Assembly (NCBI RefSeq): GCF_010500965.1
Contig: NZ_QVMI01000011.1
Span: forward strand, 10,085 to 74,084
Reading direction: 5' to 3'
Source: Bacteroides sp. 51
GTDB taxonomy: Bacteria > Bacteroidota > Bacteroidia > Bacteroidales > Bacteroidaceae
DNA: 64,000 bases
The notes beneath the pieces are model-generated. The model was not told where the DNA came from, did no database searches, and was given only the letters and a program-made list of their open reading frames with translations. The number at the start of each line of letters is the position of its first letter. Position 1 is the stretch's first letter. This document shows, piece after piece, positions 60,116-64,000 of the stretch. Position numbers and translations under genes: made by a program.

Positions 60116-60858
60116 TGAAAGACAATAAAATCGGTACATACAACTTTGTTGCAGAGCCTTTTCATGTGGATTTCAATGGAAAGCTGACCTTGGGGCTGTT
60201 GGGAAATCACTTGCTGAATTGTGCAGGTTTCCACGCCACGGACCGCGGGTTTGGCATGTCTACCCTGAACGAAGAAAATTATACCTGGGTACTTTCCCGT
60301 CTGGCTATTGAGATGGACGATATGCCGAATCAATATGAAAAGTTTACCGTCCAGACTTGGGTGGAAAATGTATATCGCTTGTTTACCGACCGTAACTTTT
60401 CCATTATCAACAAAGATGGGATAAAGATTGGGTATGCCCGCTCCATCTGGGCTATGATCAATATGAACACCCGTAAACCGGCCGATTTGCTGAGCATGCA
60501 TGGTGGAAGCATCGTTAATTATATTTGCGAAGGTGAAGATTGTCCGATTGAGAAACCTACACGAATCAAGGTTGATACCAAAGAAGTATCCGAGACGTTG
60601 GTTGCTAAATATAATGATATAGACATTAACGGTCATGTGAATAGCATTCGGTATATTGAGCATATTCTGGACCTTTTCCCGATTGAATATTATCAGGCTA
60701 TGCGTATCTGCCGCTTCGAGATAGCTTATATTGCTGAAAGCTATTACGGCGATGAACTCAAGTTCTACAAAGAAGAAATCGGCGGGGGAGAGTTTAGCGT
60801 AGAGATCAGAAAAGGTGACGGCGAAGTGGTTTGCCGGGCTAAAGTAGTATGGATTTGA
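60115..60858 (+). CDS. Acyl-ACP thioesterase
   Basis: A 247-residue double-hotdog protein of the acyl-ACP thioesterase family (PF01643), with YNFVAEPFHVDFNGKLTLGLLGNHLLN at the start, an N-terminal hotdog (about 1-130) and a C-terminal hotdog (about 150-245) containing YNDIDINGHVNSIRYIEHILD, whose Asn-x-His supplies catalytic residues in FatA/FatB-type enzymes. It releases fatty acids from ACP. It lies within the ilv operon, coupled to ilvN and followed by ilvC, an order conserved in Bacteroidales. A link between branched-chain keto acids and branched fatty acids is plausible (inference). Confidence 0.88.
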   Translation: MKDNKIGTYNFVAEPFHVDFNGKLTLGLLGNHLLNCAGFHATDRGFGMSTLNEENYTWVLSRLAIEMDDMPNQYEKFTVQTWVENVYRLFTDRNFSIINKDGIKIGYARSIWAMINMNTRKPADLLSMHGGSIVNYICEGEDCPIEKPTRIKVDTKEVSETLVAKYNDIDINGHVNSIRYIEHILDLFPIEYYQAMRICRFEIAYIAESYYGDELKFYKEEIGGGEFSVEIRKGDGEVVCRAKVVWI

Positions 60859-60927
60859 TTTACAATTAGACGATTTACTATTTACGATTGAAATAACTTT
60901 GTAAATTATAAACTTTAATATAAACCA

Positions 60928-60958
60928 GAGTTTTTGAGTCTCAAAGACTTAAAAACTC
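60928..60958 (+). promoter_or_regulatory. Hairpin immediately upstream of ilvC
   Basis: GAGTTTTTGAGTCT (60928-60941) pairs with AGACTTAAAAACTC (60945-60958) over 14 bp (one G-T), loop CAA. It ends 19 bp before the ilvC start. No T tract follows, so a processing, stability or translational role is more likely than termination. Confidence 0.6.
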
Positions 60959-60977
60959 AAAACTAAAGAACTTAAAA

Positions 60978-62024
60978 ATGGCACAGATGAATTTTGGCGG
61001 TGTTGTAGAGAATGTAGTAACCCGCGAAGAATTTCCATTGGAAAAAGCACGTGAAGTATTGAAAGACGAAACCATTGCCGTGATCGGTTATGGTGTTCAG
61101 GGTCCCGGACAGGCGCTAAACCTTCGCGACAATGGCTTCAACGTAATTATTGGTCAACGTAAAGGTGGAAAAACCTGGGAAAAAGCCGTAGCAGACGGTT
61201 GGGTGCCCGGCGAAACCTTATTTGAGATAGAAGAAGCCTGCGAGCGTGGAACCATTATCCAATACTTGCTTTCGGATGCTGCTCAAATCGAAGTATGGCC
61301 TACAGTAAAAAAACACCTCACTCCGGGTAAAGCCCTATACTTCTCGCATGGTTTTGGTATTACTTACAAAGAACGTACCAACATCATTCCTCCTGCCGAT
61401 GTAGACGTAATCCTGGTAGCTCCTAAAGGTTCGGGTACTTCATTGCGCACGATGTTCCTCGAAGGTCGCGGTTTGAACTCTTCTTACGCCATCTTCCAGG
61501 ATGCAACGGGCAATGCTTTCAACCGTGTAGTGGCGTTGGGTATCGGTGTAGGTTCGGGTTATTTGTTCGAAACTACTTTCGAGCGCGAAGTATATTCCGA
61601 CCTTACAGGCGAACGCGGTACGCTGATGGGAGCCATTCAGGGAATCCTGCTTGCTCAGTACGAAGTGTTGCGCGAAAACGGACATACTCCATCCGAAGCT
61701 TTCAACGAAACAGTAGAAGAACTGACCCAATCGTTGATGCCTTTGTTTGCTAAAAACGGTATGGACTGGATGTATGCAAACTGTTCGACTACCGCTCAAC
61801 GTGGTGCTTTGGATTGGATGGGACCTTTCCACGATGCTTCAAAACCTGTATTCGAAAAGCTATATAATGAAGTGAAAATCGGTAACGAAGCACAACGCTC
61901 TATCGACACCAACTCTAAACCCGACTACCGTGAAGGTTTGGAAGCCGAACTGAAAGCGCTTCGCGAGAGCGAAATGTGGCAGGCTGGTGCAGTGGTTCGT
62001 AAGCTCCGCCCTGAAAATAACTAA
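60978..62024 (+). CDS. ilvC: Ketol-acid reductoisomerase
   Basis: A 348-residue protein with an N-terminal Rossmann domain (VIGYGVQGPGQALNLRDNG, about 34-52) for NAD(P)H and a C-terminal knotted KARI domain (about 190-340) with metal-ligand residues in SDLTGERGTLMGAIQG (about 213) and FNETVEELTQSLMPLF. The basic loop QRKGGKTW (about 58-65) suggests NADPH preference. It isomerises and reduces acetolactate in valine and isoleucine synthesis. Last gene of the ilv operon, with the terminator at 62043-62079. Confidence 0.97.
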   Translation: MAQMNFGGVVENVVTREEFPLEKAREVLKDETIAVIGYGVQGPGQALNLRDNGFNVIIGQRKGGKTWEKAVADGWVPGETLFEIEEACERGTIIQYLLSDAAQIEVWPTVKKHLTPGKALYFSHGFGITYKERTNIIPPADVDVILVAPKGSGTSLRTMFLEGRGLNSSYAIFQDATGNAFNRVVALGIGVGSGYLFETTFEREVYSDLTGERGTLMGAIQGILLAQYEVLRENGHTPSEAFNETVEELTQSLMPLFAKNGMDWMYANCSTTAQRGALDWMGPFHDASKPVFEKLYNEVKIGNEAQRSIDTNSKPDYREGLEAELKALRESEMWQAGAVVRKLRPENN

Positions 62025-62042
62025 TCGTTATTCTAAGATAAT

Positions 62043-62079
62043 GAGGCGTCTCTGTTGGCAGGGGCGCCTTCTTTTTTTT
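62043..62079 (+). terminator. ilv operon terminator
   Basis: AGGCGTC near 62044-62050 pairs with GGCGCCT near 62063-62069, followed by CTTTTTTTT. Confidence 0.8.
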
Positions 62080-62101
62080 GCGCTATGTAGTTGCAACATA
62101 T

Positions 62102-62248
62102 TGTAGAAGTTTTGCAGCGATTCTGAGAAAGTTTCTCAAGCCAAACGAGAAACTTTTATAATGCAACTGAGAAAGTACCTCAAGGCGGATGAGAAACTTT
62201 TGCAGTACGACTGAGAAAGTACCTCAAATCAAGTGAGAAACTTTTTTC
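62102..62248. repeat. 22-bp-periodic palindrome array C (seven units)
   Basis: Units of 15 bp start at 62102, 62124, 62146, 62168, 62190, 62212 and 62234, always 22 bp apart. The best palindrome is TGAGAAAGTTTCTCA (62124-62138). Units 2, 4 and 6 share TGAGAAAGT..CTCA; units 3, 5 and 7 share GAGAAACTTTT, so a 44-bp super-period exists. The 7-bp spacers vary. Same motif family as array A at 11454-11579. The remaining bases to 62499 hold only the promoter below. Confidence 0.93.
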
Positions 62249-62422
62249 TAAAAAAAGTCGTATAACTTTTGCAATTTTTCCAGCACATAATCGTCTATAT
62301 AAACAGAAACCGGGGAAACCGTTTTGTTTTACGATATTTATAGTTTATCGCTTTTTCACACTATTTCGTATCATAATTCATTTGGTTAGTCTCATTTTTC
62401 TATATCGTATTGATTTATTATA

Positions 62423-62430
62423 TACTTTTG
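62423..62430 (+). promoter_or_regulatory. -7 element of the 62500 gene
   Basis: TACTTTTG matches TAnnTTTG, 70 bp before the start codon. No standard -33 element. Confidence 0.5.
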
Positions 62431-62499
62431 CAACCAATAATAATTTGATCTTATATTTAAAAACTCCTTTATGATAAAGGGCCTAAACAAACTTCATTT

Positions 62500-64000
62500 A
62501 TGACACTCGAAAAGCGATTTCGCTCCGCATTCATTTTCCTACTATGCTTTATTCCTATTGCAATCTCTGCACAGAATTATACTGTGACCGGTCAGGTTTC
62601 TGATGCCAAGACAGGTGAAACACTGATAGGAGTATCCATCTTTCCGGAGAGCCAGCCATTTTATGGGACTACTACGGATAGAAACGGAAAATATTCAATT
62701 ACACTGTCAAAAGGCGAGTACACCCTCTTCTTTAACTACATGGGCTACGATGTCCAGAAAGTTAAGGTCGTGGTGACGGGCAACCTCAAAAGAAATGTCA
62801 CCATGAACCAGGCATCCGTTCAATTGGCCGAAGTAGTGGTTACGTCCAAACGTGTAGATGCCAATGTTTCCGACGCTCAAACCGGAGTAACCCAAATGGA
62901 AGTACAACAACTCAACAAACTTCCGGTACTGATGGGCGAGCGCGACGTGATTAAATCTCTTGAACTGATGCCCGGCGTAAAGAGCGCAGGCGAGGGGAGT
63001 ACCGGCTTCTTTGTCCGTGGAGGTACGGCCGACCAGAACCTGGTGATGCTGGATAACGTTTCCGTTTACAACGCCTCCCACCTGATGGGATTCTTCTCTA
63101 CCTTCAACTCCGACGTACTGCGCGACGTGGCGCTCTACAAAGGACCGATCCCCGCTCAATACGGCGAACGCCTCTCCGCCATACTCGATGTGCAGCAACG
63201 CAATGGCGATATGCAAGACTACGGCGTGTCGGGTGGTATCGGACTGATCTCGTCTAAGATTAACGTTGAAGGCCCGATACAAAAAGGAAAATCATCTTTC
63301 CTGCTCGGAGCAAGACGCACTTATGCCGATGCCATCGCCCGTTTGTCGGGCATTGAAGATGCGCAGAATGCCTACCTTTACTTCTACGACCTGAATATGA
63401 AACTGTATTTTGCATTGTCCGATAAAGACCAGCTCTCGGTTTCCGGCTATCTGGGTCGCGACAAGATGGTACTGAAAGACGTAGCAGATATGGGTTGGGG
63501 AAACATGTTCCTGAATGCCAAGTGGACAAGGAATATGAATCCGAAATGGTTGTCGACCACCTCCCTGCAATACAACCAGTACTCCTATGGCTATGACGTA
63601 GAAATGGGAATGGACGAAACCGGAGATGCCAAAATCAACGACTATGGCTTCCGTCAGGAGTTTCAATACAAACCAAACATCAACAGCACCTGGAGAATGG
63701 GGCTTCAATCGACTTACCACGACATTGGTCCCGGCGATTTCAATACAAGTTCCGACGAGTCGACTGCCGTAAACCTGCATCACCGTTACTCATGGGAAAA
63801 CGGATTGTACATCTCCAACCAGTTGAAACTGGGCGACCGTCTGGAAGTGCTTTATGGCTTGCGCCTGTCTGCCTTCTCGGCTATGGGAAAAGGAGAATAT
63901 TACGAGATAGACGACAATCATGAAGTAGTAGACAGCGTGTGGCACAAATCGGGCAAGTTCGTGAAGACCTACTTCAACCTCGAACCCCGTCTCTCGGCCG
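62500..64000 (+). CDS. TonB-dependent receptor-like outer-membrane protein (3' end outside window)
   Basis: The frame is open from ATG 62500 to the window edge, at least 500 residues. Signal peptide (about 1-26, FIFLLCFIPIAISAQ), carboxypeptidase-regulatory-like domain (about 28-110, VTGQVSDAKTGETLIGVSIF), VQLAEVVVTSKRVDANV as a TonB-box-like link, plug (about 125-225, GFFVRGGTADQNLVMLDNVSVYN) and the first part of the barrel. It resembles non-SusC Bacteroidales receptors of unknown ligand. It lies about 250 bp downstream of palindrome array C. Confidence 0.88.
   Translation, partial: MTLEKRFRSAFIFLLCFIPIAISAQNYTVTGQVSDAKTGETLIGVSIFPESQPFYGTTTDRNGKYSITLSKGEYTLFFNYMGYDVQKVKVVVTGNLKRNVTMNQASVQLAEVVVTSKRVDANVSDAQTGVTQMEVQQLNKLPVLMGERDVIKSLELMPGVKSAGEGSTGFFVRGGTADQNLVMLDNVSVYNASHLMGFFSTFNSDVLRDVALYKGPIPAQYGERLSAILDVQQRNGDMQDYGVSGGIGLISSKINVEGPIQKGKSSFLLGARRTYADAIARLSGIEDAQNAYLYFYDLNMKLYFALSDKDQLSVSGYLGRDKMVLKDVADMGWGNMFLNAKWTRNMNPKWLSTTSLQYNQYSYGYDVEMGMDETGDAKINDYGFRQEFQYKPNINSTWRMGLQSTYHDIGPGDFNTSSDESTAVNLHHRYSWENGLYISNQLKLGDRLEVLYGLRLSAFSAMGKGEYYEIDDNHEVVDSVWHKSGKFVKTYFNLEPRLSA

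Noticed and set aside
59851-60663. 270-codon minus-strand frame across ilvN and the thioesterase
   Set aside because: It spans two well-supported genes on the other strand and shows no family features.

Overview
The window reads as chromosomal DNA of a Bacteroidales bacterium, most likely Parabacteroides or a close relative. The evidence is the promoter type (a TAnnTTTG -7 element with TTTG about 19-20 bp upstream), the lack of Shine-Dalgarno sequences, carboxypeptidase-regulatory-domain TonB-dependent outer-membrane proteins, a Bacteroidales Lnb-type lipoprotein acyltransferase, and the gene order coaX - outer-membrane barrel - TPR - lptC - CBS/CorC - ppiD. The genus is inference. I saw no tRNA, rRNA or CRISPR array.

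Layout. 1-311: the 3' end of a group II intron. 556-3701: two near-identical AAA-ATPase/PD-(D/E)XK genes in a 1583-bp tandem duplication. 3710-4949: cbpM-cbpA co-chaperone pair. 5097-7910: rpsA and rnz. 8024-11359: an L,D-transpeptidase, an ECF sigma factor, a small membrane protein and a Spy-like periplasmic protein, apparently an envelope-stress operon. 11710-15860: OmpA and a TPR histidine kinase/LuxR pair. 16159-18861: mazG, a DUF3810 putative membrane metalloprotease, and a lone membrane protein bracketed by 42-bp GC-rich inverted repeats. 18904-26580: two large outer-membrane proteins and a LytS/LytTR signalling operon that contains a degenerate kinase. 27182-34184: pyruvate oxidase, AlkD, a BtuB-like receptor with a permuted papain-like amidase, and two poorly known proteins. 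34679-40921: secA, a pseudo-alkaline-phosphatase and lnb. 41277-48867: the coaX-to-ppiD envelope cluster. 49038-54628: a cysteine-desulfidase homologue followed by a three-gene TerB-C / P-loop ATPase-PH / TelA set. 54739-55326: a SlyD-like isomerase. 55646-62024: the ilv operon (ilvD, ilvB, ilvN, acyl-ACP thioesterase, ilvC) with a leader peptide and attenuator. 62500-64000: a truncated TonB-dependent receptor.

The most striking non-coding signal is a set of helically phased palindrome arrays. Two arrays (about 11454-11579 and 62102-62248) carry 15-bp units of the type TGAGAAAnTTTCTCA at a 22-bp step with unrelated 7-bp spacers. A third (41113-41188) carries four AACTCYTRGAGTT palindromes at exactly 21 bp, between the divergent lnb and coaX promoters. 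The design, about two helical turns per step, is shared although the motif differs.

Other strong observations are the ilv leader peptide in which 12 of 23 residues are Ile, Leu or Val, followed by a terminator hairpin; a pseudo-histidine-kinase translationally coupled to its intact paralogue; a phosphatase-fold protein that has lost most metal ligands, coupled to lnb; a 46-bp duplication spanning the ilvN start codon; paired GGGCGGTTCGCGAACCGCCC palindromes with a conserved 30-bp spacer at both ends of the LytTR block; and a possible ncRNA near 34360-34655.
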